In this document: in pieces, positions 10,208 to 22,085 of the stretch
Numbering within the stretch: position 1 is the first letter of the stretch
Layout of the letters: every line of letters begins with the position of its first letter
From: Tuctoria greenei
Lineage: Eukaryota > Streptophyta > Magnoliopsida > Poales > Poaceae
Length of the DNA: 64,000 nucleotides
NCBI GenBank assembly: GCA_036927565.1
Contig: JAYESD010000001.1
Location: 51,396,064-51,460,063, forward strand
Direction: 5' to 3'
Made by a program: the position numbers and the translations under genes
Notes under the pieces: generated by a model
Told to the model about the DNA's origin: nothing
What the model saw: only the letters and a program-made list of their open reading frames with translations
Database searches by the model: none

Positions 10208-12139
10208 CGTCCCTAAGAAGGGGAGTGAAGCTCCACCCTCGGCCACGATTTCTGAGGCCGTGGGAGCTTCTGCTCCTGTCCCAGTTCCGCCCCAGGTGGT
10301 GGCTGAGGCTGCGACAGCTCCGGCGCCGGCTGTCGTGGTCATGAACCTCGACTCGTCCCCAGAACTTCCCGTGGTAGCGCTGGACCACGGGAGTGAAGAC
10401 ATGCCAGCGGCACTTGTCTCAGAGGTTGAAGCTCCGGGTCCTGGTGCTGTAGTAGTGGAAGCTCCGGCTGCAGAGCCGGAAGAGGTAGTAGTCCCGGCTT
10501 CGGAGCCGGAACTCATTGAAGCCCGGCGATTGAACCGGAGGTGACTGGAGCTCCGGCATGCGAGCCGGAAGTTGAGGTAATTCCGGCAGTGGAGCCGGTT
10601 ACCTCCGAAGCACCGGTCATTGAGCCGGTTGTTGTTGGAGCGCCGGTCACAGAGCCGGCGGTTGAAGAGGTGAGGGAGCTCGAGTCTCCCTCGGAAGAGG
10701 TACCCCGGTCGGAGCCAGTAGTAGCTCCTGCTCCGGAAGCGACGACGTCGATGGTACCTGTGGCAGAGCCAGAGTGCCTAAGCGAAGTCGCTGGCCCCCT
10801 GCCTGAGGGGGCGAATGAAGACTTGGCGGCGGGGCCTTCTTCGATGGCGACTGAGGCCATCCCGGAGGACGGCCCTAGCGCCTTGGAGACTCAGGGTTCC
10901 GCTCTCGTTGAGTGGGACCCAATTTTTGTATGTGAAGACCCGCTGGAACCAGCGGAAGAGACCCCAGCAGGTCCGGAACCCATCCCGCTGTCGATGTCTA
11001 TCGACAACGCCTGCTCTAGTCTACGTCAGGTCCAACTGGCCTTCTTCCACGACAGCAAGGCTCTTGAAGAGGAGCGCCAAACCCTTAGGAGGTGGCGTAA
11101 TCGGCTCCACATCGAGACTAAGCTGGCGCAGTCGAGGCTAGCGGATGACAAGGAGTGGATCCAGCGGGAGAAGATCCGCCTGGAGTATTGGGAGAAGTTG
11201 CTGGATGAGAGGGAGAGCATGACCCATGCCCTCGACGCTCATTCTCGGGAGTTCCATGATCAGGCCAAGGCTGCCAACGACACGGCCAATGCTCGGTTTG
11301 AGCAGCTTGAGGCCATCAACGCAGCGCTCATCAAGCGCCGAGAGGCACTTGAAGGGAGGGAGAGACGGCTCGAAGACGAAGAGCAAAAACTCCTGGAGCT
11401 GCGGGATGACGTCCTGAGAAGAGAAGAGGAGCCCGCCGAGAAAACGGCTCTTGCTGACAAGGGCCTCGAGGAGCGCACTAAAAAGTTGGAAGAGCGCTGC
11501 CTCGAGGAAGAGGAGAAGACCTGGGTGCGAGGGAAGGAACTCTACGAATATGAGTGTGCCCTTGTTGCTCGGGAGAAGAAAGTGGAGGCTAGGGAGAAGG
11601 ACCTGGTGGATCGTCGAAACAAGATCCACCTCCGGGAGGAGGAGCTCGGAAGACTTGAGAGGCGGGTTGCTGCAAAGATTCAGCAAAACGCCAAAGAAGT
11701 TGAGCGCCTCGCCCGTGAGAATTCCGAACTGACGGCGGCCAAGAGATCCTTGGAAGAGGTGAAGAGCCTGAGGACGGCAGACTCCCTGCAGATTTGGGAG
11801 TTTCTGGGCAAGGCCAATGATGCGCTGGCGCCGATGGGTTTCAGCCCCGTGCGCCCGGATGATCCGGAGCCGGAGCCGGACCTTGCGCTGCAAGCGTTGA
11901 GTGCAGCAGGCAGCAAGCTCTCCAAGGTGGGCGACGTCATCGCGGACCAACTGGAGGTCGAGGGGCAATCCCTGGCGAGGAACATCACAGAATATGTGCT
12001 GACGTGCTACACCAGCCGGGACCCTCAATTTCCTCTGGACCCGGTGCTTGAAGGCCTCGTCGAAGGAGAAGGCGAAGCTACCCGAGCCAGCGTATCGGAG
12101 GTCGCCCAGAAGGTCGCCGAGTTCTTCCATAGGGTCTAG
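10208..12139 (+). pseudogene. Tat-1 antisense gene, exon 2 (Pro/Glu/Val-rich repeats plus coiled coil), one frameshift
   Basis: The first part encodes low-complexity repeats of the type EAPxxEPEV. One base appears to be missing near 10518: upstream frame ends LIEARRLNRR-stop, while the downstream frame takes up the same repeat at VTGAPACEPEVEV. From about 11020 to 11780 the product is a long, highly charged coiled coil rich in Glu, Arg, Lys and Leu. The last 120 residues form a less charged tail ending at the TAG 12137-12139. No enzymatic motif is visible. The architecture (domain, disordered repeat, coiled coil) suggests a structural or adaptor protein, an inference only. A poly(A)-type AT-rich tail follows. 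Confidence 0.7.
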
Positions 12140-12427
12140 GACCATCTCTTTAGCTCTCGCTTATATTTTCTCTTCTTCTTCCTCAATTTTGTAATCCCTT
12201 GTCTTCAGATGTAATCTCCTGTCTCCAGATGAATGAAATCCCCAAATTTTTGCGAATTTCATTTTTTGTCTTCAACATCTTTATCTTCTCTTGGCCCCCT
12301 GGTAGATGTACACAATTTGATTGTGAACATGTACCAAAAGGATACTGAGTTTTGTTGAAGTCGAATTTGCTTCGAACTTGCAGAATTTAGGTCCGAAGTC
12401 TTTGATAGTAAAGGTCCCCTGAAGTTG
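12140..12427. other. 3' flank of antisense gene
   Basis: AT-rich sequence with gatgaatgaaatcccc, likely the 3' UTR and poly(A) region of the antisense gene. A matching block lies at 63430-63560 in Tat-4. Confidence 0.5.
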
Positions 12428-12675
12428 TCGGAGCTTAGGAGCTCCGGTACTGTCCATCGCTGGAGCTTAGTAGCTCCGACAATAGCCTCTATCAACACGT
12501 AGGGCGTCGATAGTTAGTACTTCAAGGTGTCGGAGCTTAGTAGCTCCGACAATGACCTTTGCCAACACTTGTTTAGTTGGCAACAGACTCCATGTACGGG
12601 GTCTTCTCACCATCTTTTACTCAGTGCCGATGATTGACCCCCCTTGGGGGGTCGGAGCTTGGTTAGCTCCGGCTT
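12428..12675. repeat. palindromic GGAGCT minisatellite of Tat-1
   Basis: Repeated units centred on the palindrome CGGAGCTTAGTAGCTCCG, spaced by sequences like acaatagcctctatcaacac. Related arrays sit in the same place in Tat-4 (63680-64000) and in the deleted copy (47390-47560). Confidence 0.7.
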
Positions 12676-13402
12676 TTCTCCATCAACGTAGAGTTTATTT
12701 TTCCTGCACACTTAAGCCAAGAAAAAGAGTAAAATTTGTTCCTTGTCTATAATTTCGTCGCGGCTTACGATTCTCAAGAAAATTTTACGTTGAACGCGAT
12801 TTTAAATACAATTGGATGCGTTGTCTTTTCTCTTAGATCCAATTGTCCATGGACCCGCCTTACTTTGGCCTGCCGGGGTGTAGGTAGAGTGGCGTACTTA
12901 GGGTGCTTGACCAGGCTAAGTCGATAGCGCACTCTGGCCCTAGATTGGCTTGGCAGCTTTCAGGCGAGTTGGCCATAAACGATATTTAAATCCAAGAGAT
13001 CTGACAATTCAACTCGAGTCATATATGAACCGGTTAAACTAAAATTTCTTAAGAATTGCACGTTTCTGTTATAGACAAGAAAGAGAAAAATAAAAATGTC
13101 GAGCCTGCACAAAATGAATGCACGTGGAGTCTATTTCACATGAAGATGTCTTTCATTATAGGTCCGGGGTACAGGGGAAACAAGTACACTCTTAGGGTAC
13201 TGGACCAGGCTAAGTGTGCTTGGTTTCTCGTTTAACCCAGGGTAGTTAGCCACGCTTTTAGTCCGTAGACTGCGACAAGTGTTTCTTGAGCTTTGCAGAC
13301 CTTTCGGAAAAGGTCCGGCTGCTCTCCCGGAGGAACTACCCGACTCTGTACAATGACTCTATAACATACATCTCAAGTTACTTAAGACTCACCTCCGTGG
13401 AA
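12676..13402. repeat. Tat-1 spacer with cttagggtgc...aggctaag repeats
   Basis: A non-coding spacer between the antisense gene and integrase. A unit like gtacttagggtgcttgacc followed by aggctaag occurs at about 12880-12940 and again at 13188-13240. The same unit is amplified in the deleted Tat copy at 47800-48620. Confidence 0.6.
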
Positions 13403-16400
13403 TTAAGTGTAGAACTTACGGAGGTGCTCGATGTTCCAAGGATTTGGGAGAGGTGTCCCATCCTCAGTAGCCAAGCGAACGCTTCCGGGACGGGATACTT
13501 TGATCACTCGGAAGGGCTCCTCCCAGCCGGGGGAAAGTTTGTTTAGCCCTTCTCTGGATAGTATTCTCCGTAGCACCAGATCGCCTTCCTCGAGCTGTCG
13601 GTTGTATACATGCCGCTGGTGATAACGCCGTAGAGCGTGGTGATATCGGGCATTCCGAACAGCTGCTTGGCACCTTCCCTCCTCGAGGAGGTCTAGGTCT
13701 TCACGCCGGAGTTGGTCCTGCGCGGCTTCGTCGAAGGTCCGGACCCAGAGCGAACCCAAGGTGATTTCCAGAGGAAGGATTGCTTCGGCTCCGTACACCA
13801 GAAAGAAGGGTGTTTCTCCGGTTGACCGGTTTGGAGAAGTCCTGTTGGCCCATAGAGTGGGCGGAAGCTCTTCGATCCAATTGGCTCCGTGCTTTTTCAA
13901 GCGCTCATAGGTGCGCGTTTTGAGTCCTTTAAGGATTTCTGCATTTGCTCTCTCAGCTTGGCCATTGCTGGCGGGATGAGCTACGGAAGCGTAGCAAACC
14001 TTTATGCCGAGGTCTTCGCAATACCCTTGGAATGCGGAGCTTGTGAATTGAGTCCCATTATCAGTGATGATCTTGTTTGGGACTCCGAATCCGCTTACAA
14101 TGGATTGCAGAAAGTTGATAGCAGATTGTTTGTTGATCGTCACAACTGGAGTTGCTTCTGGCCACTTGGTGAACTTGTCGATGGCGACGTACAGGAACTT
14201 GTAACCTCCGACGGCTTTTGGAAAGGGTCCCAAGATGTCCATCCCCCACACAGCGAAGGGCCATGTAGGAGGTATCATTTGTAAGGTCTGAGCAGGTGTA
14301 TGAATTTGCTTTGCATGAAATTGGCACGCTTCACATTTCTTCACCAGCTCAGTGGCATCCTGGAGCGCTGTAGGCCAGTAGAAGCCATGCCGAAAGGCTT
14401 TTCCGACCAGCGTGCGGGAAGATGCGTTGTTCCCACACTCGCCTCCATGGATTTCTGCGAGAAGTTCGCAGCCTTCTTCCCTTGTGATGCACCGCATTAG
14501 GATGCCGTTGGCACCGCGCCGGTAGAGATCCCCTTCTACCAGTGTGTATCTTTTAGCCAATCTGGCTACCCGGTCAGCGGATACATCATCGTCAGGAAGG
14601 ATGTTGTCTTTCAAGTAGTTCCGGATCTCCGAGATCCATGCATCGGAACTGCCTTGAGCATTTGAGTCTTGCGTGCTGGGTTGCTCGGAGCTTCCGACAG
14701 CACCTACAACCCTTGATGGCTGCCACGGCAACAGGGCCATCGGGACCGTCAGCTTCGGGATGCTGATCTCGCCCCCTTCGTTCAGTTCGGCAGGCTGAAC
14801 TGTGGGTTTTGACAACCTCCGGACAAAGATTCCATCAGGGGCCGGAGCTCCGGTTGACGCTTTGGTCGAGAGTTCGTCAGCTTCAGCGTTGTGGGCACGC
14901 TGAACATGGTGGAGGTCTAGGACTTCAAAGTCCTTCTGAAGCCTCTGGACTTCAAGGAGGTAAGCAGCTAGCTGGAGATTATTGCAGGAGCATTCACCCT
15001 TCACCTGCTTGATGATGAGCTGTGAATCTCCTTTGACCAGCAGTTGCTTAACACCATATGACAGTGCCACCTTTAGCCCGCAGATGAGTGCTTCATACTC
15101 CGCCATGTTGTTGGTTGCCTTGAAGTCAAGGTGTACCATGTATTTTACCTTCTCCCCAGTTGGTGCAAGGAGAAGGATTCCAGCTCCGGCCCCCTGCTTC
15201 TACATGGAGCCACCGAAGTAAAGGGTCCAGTGAGGCTCGGTGAAGGTTGGAACTTGATGTTCCGTCTTCTGCTCGCTGGGGCCCCCAGGGTTTGACGGAG
15301 AGGGAGTCCATTCCGCCATGAAATCTGCCAACGCTTGACTCTTGATTGCTTGTCTCGAAATAAATTCGAGATCAAACTCAGCCAATTCCGCTGCCCACTT
15401 TGCAATATTCCCAGTTGAATTGGGATTATGCAAGATCGCTCGAAGTGAATAGGAGGTCACCACCGAGACTTTGTGAGCTTGGAAATAGTGTCGGAGCTTC
15501 CTGGAGGCAATAAGAACTGCATAAAGCAGCTTATGCACCTCTAGGTATCGAGTCTTGGCATCATGTAATACTTCACTGATGAAGTATACCGGGCGTTGAA
15601 TGGTCCGGACCCTCCCAGAGGGGTCCGGAGCTTCCTCTCTATTGATCCGGACCCTGTCGGAGGAGTCCAGGTTCTCTTCGGGGACCTCCGGGTTCTGGCT
15701 GGAGGAACCCGAAGCTTCTTCAGAGATGACCTGGGCCCTCTCAGAGGGGTCTGGGTCTTCTGAAGTGACTTCTTGTGGATTTTAGTCTCGGAGTTGGGAC
15801 CCAGACTCACTTTCAGGGGCCTACGGACCCTCCTGAAGGGGTCTGGATTCCTGAGTATGGGGTAGTTCTGGTCTCTCCGCAACCAGAACCATACTGAAAA
15901 CTTCGTCAGTAGCTGAAATGTAAAGCAACAAAGGCTCACCAGGGTTTGGAGCTACCAGAATTGGTAGGGTGGTGAGGAACTGTTTCAGCTCCTAGAATGC
16001 CTTCTCTGCTTCTTCGGACCATTGGAATGGTCCGGACTTCCTCAACAACTTGAAGAAAGGGAGTGCCCGTTCCGCCAGTCTTGATATGAGCCGGCTGAGG
16101 GCTGCTAGACACCCAGTTAACTTTTGGACGTCTTTGATACGGGTTGGTGGCCGCATGTCTTCAATGGCTTTTATCTTCGCCGGATTAGCTTCTATGCCCC
16201 AGTGACTTACCAGGAAACCAAGAAGTTTTCCGGAGCTAACCCCGAAGACACACTTGTCTGGGTTTAGCTTCGTGCGGGTGGCCCGCAGCTTGTCGAAGAC
16301 TGCCTGCAAGGTGTCCAAGAGGGACTCCTTGTTCTTGACCTTGACCACAATGTCATCGATGTACACTTCCACTATGTCTCTGATGAGTTCTTGAAAAGTT

Positions 16401-17224
16401 TTGTACATAGCTCATACAAAAGTTGAAGCTGCATTCTTGAGACCAAATCGCATGGCTGTGTAACAATACAATCCATCTACTGTGATGAATGAAGTATGCT
16501 CTTCATCCTCCCTAGACATCCTGATTTGATGGTACCCAGAATATGCGTCTAGGAAACACAGTAATTCACACCCGGAAGTGGAATCCACTATCTGATCTAT
16601 TCTAGGTAGTGGGAATGGATCTTTTGGACATGCCTTATTCAGCGTGGTGTAGTCGATGCACATCCGAAGCTTCCCGCCGGCCTTGGGCACAACGACTGGG
16701 TTCGCCAGCCATTTTGGATGGAAGACTTCTCGGATGAATCCGGCTTCGAGCAACTTCTTCACTTCTTGTCGGATGAAGTTCTGCCGCTCTACGGATTGCT
16801 TCCGAGGCTTGTGATGCACAGGCCGAGCATCGGGGTAAATCTTCAGATTGTGCTCAATCACTTCCCTGGGGATCCCAGGCATTTGTGACGGTTGCCAGGC
16901 AAACACGTCAACATTAGCCCGGAGGAAAGTGATGAGCGCGAGTTCCTATTTGTCATTCAACCCTCCCGATATACGGGTGGTTTGAGCGGCATCGGGACCA
17001 ATTTGGACGACCTTGATGGGAATGTCGGTGTCGCCGCTTGGCTGCACACGGGGTTCAGAGGTTGAGCCTCGTTGACGAATGCTCGGGGGTTTCGGAGCTT
17101 GCTCCTGTCTGGAGTCCTCCTCTTGCGCCGTGGTTAATGCATGGAGCTCCTCCAGAGCAGTTACTCCGGCAGTGCGATCTCCGCGGATCCGGAGAACGCC
17201 TACTGGTGTTGGCATCTTCAACAC
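13403..17224 (-). pseudogene. Tat-1 pol: reverse transcriptase, RNase H, second RNase H, integrase
   Basis: One minus-strand frame runs through the region. The RT has VVVPKAGGKLRMCIDY and the catalytic VYIDDIVV box. A first RNase H follows (TRYLEVHKLLYAVLIASRKL). The second, archaeal-type RNase H starts near 15139 (NNMAEYEALICGLK). Integrase has a zinc-binding region (CEACQFH), the D, D, E residues in GMDILGPFP, ITDNGTQF and NGQAERANAE, and ends near 13403. In-frame stops at 16946, 16409, 15992, about 15820 and 15783, and 15200 abolish a full polyprotein. A Ser/Glu/Pro-rich repeat spacer (about 15590-15880) splits RT from RNase H. The 13403-15139 part (578 codons) is fully open. Confidence 0.9.
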
Positions 17225-19359
17225 CAGGTATAATGAGCAGCTGCCATAAATTTGTATAGGGCAGGTCTACCCAAGATGGCGTTGAATGGTAAGTTGATCT
17301 GAGCGACGTCGAAGACCAACTTTTCAGTGCGATACTTCTCCCGTGTCTCGAAGGTAACAGGGAGAGTTATAGCTCCGAGTGGAGTAATGGCCCCTGGACC
17401 TACTCCGGAGAAAGGTCGAGAGGGCTGGAGATCCGAAGGCCGGAGCTGAAGCTTGGTAAAAGCTTCAAAGCTTATAAGGTTCAGCCCCGAACCTCCGTCC
17501 ACCATAACATGATGGAGCTGGATGTTATTGATGGTGGGAGATACCATCAAAGGTAACTATCCAGCTCCGACCATGCTTCGAGGACAGTCCGAAGCATCAA
17601 AAGTGATGGATGTGTCCATCCACTTTCGATGTGGCTCCGGTCTAGCTGTAGGAGCTACAGCGGCCATATCCCGCCGCATAGTCTTGATAACGCGACGGGA
17701 GGTGATGTCCCATGATCCACCAAAAATGGTGTTCATGGTTTTCCGACGCTCGTTGTCAGAGACGTCAGAGTCGTTGTCGACGGAGGTGTAGACGGCCTTC
17801 AGGACCTTTTTGGGATCCTGAAACCCTAACTCCTCTTCAGCCGGAGCTTCGTCGACCTTTTGTTTTCCTTCCCTCTGTCGGAAAGGAGACCCTTCCCGGC
17901 GCTTGCTGTAGCGTTCGGCAAGGTTTCGGACATCTCGGCAGTCTTCCAAACTGTGGCTGCCCGTTTTGTGAATGGGACACCACAGTTTGGGTTTGCCACC
18001 GTCTTCGGAAGACGGTCGAGGTCGCTTCTCGGGGCGTGGCCCCCGGCCACCAGGAGTTGCAGCAGCTGCAACGTTGGATGTACCGGCCGACGGCTTCTTC
18101 TTGCCGTGGGTCTTCTTTTTCTTCTTGCCACCCTCGGAGGTAGCGGCTTCTTCTTTGGAGGATTTCTTGTGATCCTCCGAGGCTGGTTTGGAGTGCATTT
18201 CACGGCCCTCCGCAGCTCTGGCACATTTGTCTGCCAGGCTGAAGAGTTCTGTGACGCTGGTGATCTCTTTGATCGCCAGCTTCTCCAACATCTTCTTGTC
18301 TCGTACGCCCTGTCTGAATGCCACAATGACAGAAGCGCTTGAGATAGAAGGAATTGTGTTGCGTACCTGAGAGAACCTCTGGATGAAGGATCGCAAAGAT
18401 TCTCCCCCTTTTTGCACGACCGCAAAAAGGTCCAGTTCAGTGCCTGGTCGGGTGTATGAACTCCCGAAGTTGGCAGTGAACTGACGGCACAGCTCTTCCC
18501 AACTGTTGATAGAGTTGGGTGGAAGGCTCATAAACCAGGACCTGGCGGTCCCAGTTAAGGCCACTGGGAAGTAATTGGCCATTACAACCTCGTTTCCTCC
18601 AGCTGCCAAGATTGCAGTGGAGTATATCTGAAGGAATTCAGCGGGGTTGACAGTCCCGTCGAATTTTTCCGGCAGGTGTGGCCGGAACTTCTGTGGCCAT
18701 CTAACCATGCGCAGGTGCATGGTTAGGGCTGAACAGCCTCCTCCTACTCCTTCCAGAGTAGAAAGGTCCTGAGCTTCCCGTCTTTCACGAGCACGCTCGA
18801 TATGGACACGGCCATCCTGTTGGCGGTATCGGCGATCAAGCTCCGCCCGGAGGTCATGAGTCGAAAGCCTGGATACCGTGTGGGTGCATCGTGCCCCAGA
18901 GGGCAACGACGTCACCTGCTGTGACGCAGATCGTCTCCTGTTGTTGGAGACGTGCGGACTAAGTCTTCCAGACAAAGTCCGTCGCTCTGACGGGGCTCAT
19001 CCCGAAGAAGGAGGACCCTGGTTGTTGAGGCGTTCGGCCGCTGCTGCGACCAAATGCTCCACATCGGCCCTCCACTGCTCCATTGCATCTCGAGATGCGT
19101 ACGGAGGTGGTGGTCGTTGGAGAAGAGCACGCGCTGCATGGAGCGCGTGTTCCGGGTTGTCATGACTTGCCGACGCAGTCAGTGACGCCAGCGCACCATC
19201 ACGTTGTCCAGCACGATTTGCCGGAGAAGATGGTGGTGGTGGGAGAGTGGTTCCTGCTGGTGCCGAGGCTCCTGTTGGTGGCTGCCTGTTGGAGGGATTG
19301 CCCCCAACAGCTTGAGCAGCAGGTTGGCCGTTGGATGATCCAGCCGCGGAGTTCACCAT
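17218..19359 (-). pseudogene. Tat-1 gag and protease
   Basis: The ATG at 19357-19359 lies about 20 bases inside the primer-binding site. One frame runs through an N-terminal Pro/Ala/Ser-rich part, a TGA at 18997-18999, the capsid-like gag domain (ARSWFMSLPPNSINSWEELC), a Lys-rich linker and a zinc-like motif CPIHKTGSHSLEDC, to a TAG at 17557-17559. The same frame then gives the aspartic protease with VMVDGGSGLNLI and ILGRPAL. A frameshift of the deletion type near 17226 separates it from pol. Gag packages the RNA into virus-like particles in the cytoplasm; the protease processes the polyprotein. Confidence 0.88.
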
Positions 19360-19378
19360 TCTTGAAAATCTCAGGCGC

Positions 19379-19397
19379 CCCTACCTGGCGCGCCAAC
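19379..19397 (-). promoter_or_regulatory. Tat-1 primer-binding site
   Basis: Read on the minus strand directly inside the right LTR: TTGGCGCGCCAGGTAGGGG, the tRNA-complementary primer site common in grass Tat elements. Confidence 0.8.
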
Positions 19398-20225
19398 TGT
19401 CGACTGTTGGAGTCGGCAGATCTCCTGACACTGCTAAAGTGTTGAAGGAGTTTGTAGTTCGGTGTGGGCGCGCGGAGACTCAAGAAGGTGAACCGTGGTT
19501 TAACACAGGAGACACGAGGATTTACGTGGTTCGGGCCGCCTGGGCGTAATACCCTACTCCACGGGTGTGATGGTGTTGTATTAGTTTGTCACGTATGATC
19601 TCCACGTCTGTGTCCCCTCTGTGTATCGTCGGCCTGTCCTTTTATAGTACAAAGACAAGCCGTTACAAGTTGGCCTGGCCCGACATGTGGCCCCGGCGGT
19701 TACTAGTATTGATACACGATTGATTGTTGTTAATAATCATGTAACGGGCTCCGACAGTGCTGTTACAGGTGTTAAGATCGTCCGTTTAAGTGTCATTAAT
19801 ATGGCATTAATGACATTTAAACGGGTCTTGAAGTCCTTGGCTCTCCTTTGAAGATCCGAAGCCGTTACAAGGTCTTCCGGAGGTTAGAGGCTGCCGGCTC
19901 CGATATTTAGACACGTGGCAGCTCCGGAGCTTGCTGTGGGAAGCAGGAAGCTCCGGGGCTACCTGACACGTGTCAGGTCCGGAGCTTCTCTCGGTCAGGG
20001 GTTAAGTCCGGAGGTGCCATTTCGGTACTTGGTCCGGAGCTTCCCCCTTGTGGGCGGTAGCTACGGTTCGGCAGTACACGTGGCGACCTAGGGATTAACC
20101 ATGTTGGAGAAGCAGGTCCGGTCATGTCTGACAAGTGGGCCTCCGAGGGTCTTCAATTTAAGTAGTCGTCCTTCCCTCGAGATCTTTGTAATCTCAGGGG
20201 GTGTACGGTTTTTAGGGTGTCGACA
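19398..20225 (-). repeat. Tat-1 5' LTR
   Basis: 828 bp, TGTCGACTG to GTCGACA. It carries a minus-strand TATA box CTATAAAAGG at 19638-19647 driving gag-pol. About 14 mismatches to the other LTR. Confidence 0.95.
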
Positions 20226-20230
20226 ACACG
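20226..20230. repeat. target-site duplication acacg, right copy (Tat-1)
   Basis: Matches 7313-7317. Confidence 0.95.
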
Positions 20231-22085
20231 CTTGTGTGAACCATTGTATTCTATATCGCAAAGAGCATGAGCTCGCAACTAGATGCCCCATTTGTGGTGT
20301 CAGTAGATATAAGAAGGACTACAATCACCAGTATGCTACCAACATGAAAAAGTCTCAGAAGAATAAGAAGTTTATTATTGGTCCTGAAGGTGATGATGAC
20401 GATACTTTTGGCGATGTAGACGGGAAGAATAAGAGAAAAATTCCTGCCTTGCTGATGTGGTACCTTCCGGTAGATCGCTTGAAGCGTTTGTTCTCAAACC
20501 CTAGGGAGGCTAAACTTATGCGTTGGCATTCCGAGCAACGCAAGAAGAATGAAAAACATATTCGACACCCTGGTGATGCAACACAGTGGAAAAATTTTGA
20601 TATTCAGTATCTAAAATTTGCAAAGGTAATCAGAAATGTGAGGTTTGCCTTGGGTACAGATGGAATGAATCCGTTTGGTGAAAAAAGGAGCATACACAGC
20701 ACATGGCCCATATTCTTAATGATGTACAACCTACCGACGTGGTTGTGTCACAAAAGAAAATATATCTTGTTATCTATTCTTATCCAAGGTCCGAAACAAC
20801 CCTGCATCGAAATTGATGTGTTCTTGGAACCTTTAATGGAAGATATGGCAAAATTATGGAATGAAGGGGTACGTACATGGGATGAGTATAAGCGAGAGTA
20901 TTTCACGCTAAGAGCAATGATATTCGTTACCGTGCATGATTATCTCGGACTATTTACATTATTGGGACAAATGAAAGGGAAGAAAGGTTGTGTAAGGTGC
21001 GTGGATAGAATTGGATTTCTATACCTCACTTCATCCAGAAAGACGGTGTAATGAGACATCGACGGTTCTTGACAGAAACACACAAGTATAGGAAGATGAA
21101 AGAACAATTTGATAACAAAATCGAAAAAGATACTGCACCAAAACCTTACAGTGGAAAACTTGTGTTCAAAATGGTCGAGAACATTCATATTGCTTTCGGT
21201 AAGGGCAAAAAATGTAGAGGAATTAAGAGAAAGAAAAGTACGTCTTCGGCTGATGCAATTGATATGGCTTTCAAGAAACAATCAATTTTTTTCAAGTATC
21301 TTCCACATTGGAAGAATTTGGAATTTTGCCATAGTATTGATTTGATGCACGTTACAAAGAATGTATTTGACAGCATCATTGGGACCTTGCTGGATATGCC
21401 GAGGAAAACAAAGGATGGATTAAATTCACATATAGACCTAGTAAATCTTGATTTGAGATCAGAGCTTCATCCAGTAGAAAAGGCGAACGGGAAGCATTAC
21501 CTTCCCCCAGCCAGCTACAACTTGACGCTAGAAGATAAAAAAGCAATTTGTGAATGCTTGCGTGGGATCAAAGTGCCCACGTGGTTCTCATCCAATATCT
21601 GCAAACTAGTCTCGATGAAAGACTTGTCTTTATTCGGTTATAATTCTCATGACTGTCACATGATGATGACAGTGTTCCTTGCCATTGCAATAAGAGTCAT
21701 CAAACCTGAGCATATAAAAGTTGTCATCACACATTTGTGTTACTTCTTCAATGCAGTATCGCAAAAGGTGATAGCACGTGAAGATTTAGACTATCTGGAA
21801 ACATACATCGTCGAGACTATGTCCATGCTTGAGATGTGTTTCCCACCATTGTTTTTCGATATGCAGGTACACCTAATCATACATCTTATTGATCAGATAA
21901 AAGCATTGGGGCCACTATATTTACATCATATGTTTTCATTGGAGAGATATTTAGGAGTATTAAAAGGTTATGTGCGGAATCGTGCTCACCCAGAGGGTTC
22001 AATTATGGAAGGATACACCACCGAAGAAGTGATTGAGGGTTGCACTGATTACATCAAAGATGGAAAATCTATAGGTGTGCCTATT
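20231..22085 (+). pseudogene. CACTA-1 TNP2 transposase, catalytic core and DUF4218 part
   Basis: The frame resumes with the TNP2 signature HCILYR and CPICGVSRY, followed by the Transposase_21 core with IPALLMWYLPVDRLKRLF, MRWHSEQRK, ATQWKNFD and HSTWPIFLMMYNLP. A single-base deletion at about 21050 shifts the frame; the next frame (from 21051) continues without a gap through RHRRFL, HDCHMMM and the DUF4218-like domain (about 21540-22040, with HLIIHLIDQIKALGP and SLERYLGVLKGYVRNRAHPE). The LTR-type insertion interrupts it at 22086 inside the I-G-V-P segment. Apart from that deletion the 600 or so codons are open, so decay is mild. Confidence 0.9.
22081..22085. repeat. target-site duplication cctat, left copy
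   Basis: Identical cctat is found at 23711-23715. Confidence 0.9.

Larger units (their letters stand above)
7318..20225 (-). mobile_element. Gypsy Tat-1: full-length Tat-lineage (RIRE2-like) LTR retrotransposon
   Basis: A 12,908-bp element bounded by two 828-bp LTRs and a perfect 5-bp duplication. It lies on the minus strand: primer-binding site next to the right LTR, then gag, protease, reverse transcriptase, two RNase H segments and integrase leftwards. The gag zinc motif of CxxHxxxxHxxxxC type, the DGGSG protease box and the second RNase H between the first RNase H and integrase are typical of the Tat lineage. Between integrase and the left LTR lies a long region with a two-exon gene on the opposite strand, also known from grass Tat elements. 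About 14 substitutions and no indels were counted between the LTRs (1.7%), so insertion is fairly recent. Confidence 0.93.

Noticed and set aside
8916..12145. Long minus-strand open frames (for example 11138-12145, 335 codons) opposite the antisense gene
   Set aside because: They are shadows of the strongly biased codon use of the plus-strand gene. The coiled coil on the plus strand makes biological sense; the minus products are Leu-rich without a domain.
20101..20230. Apparent N-terminal extension of the TNP2 frame starting in the Tat-1 LTR
   Set aside because: The first 43 codons are LTR sequence that happens to be in frame. The true gene part begins at 20231.
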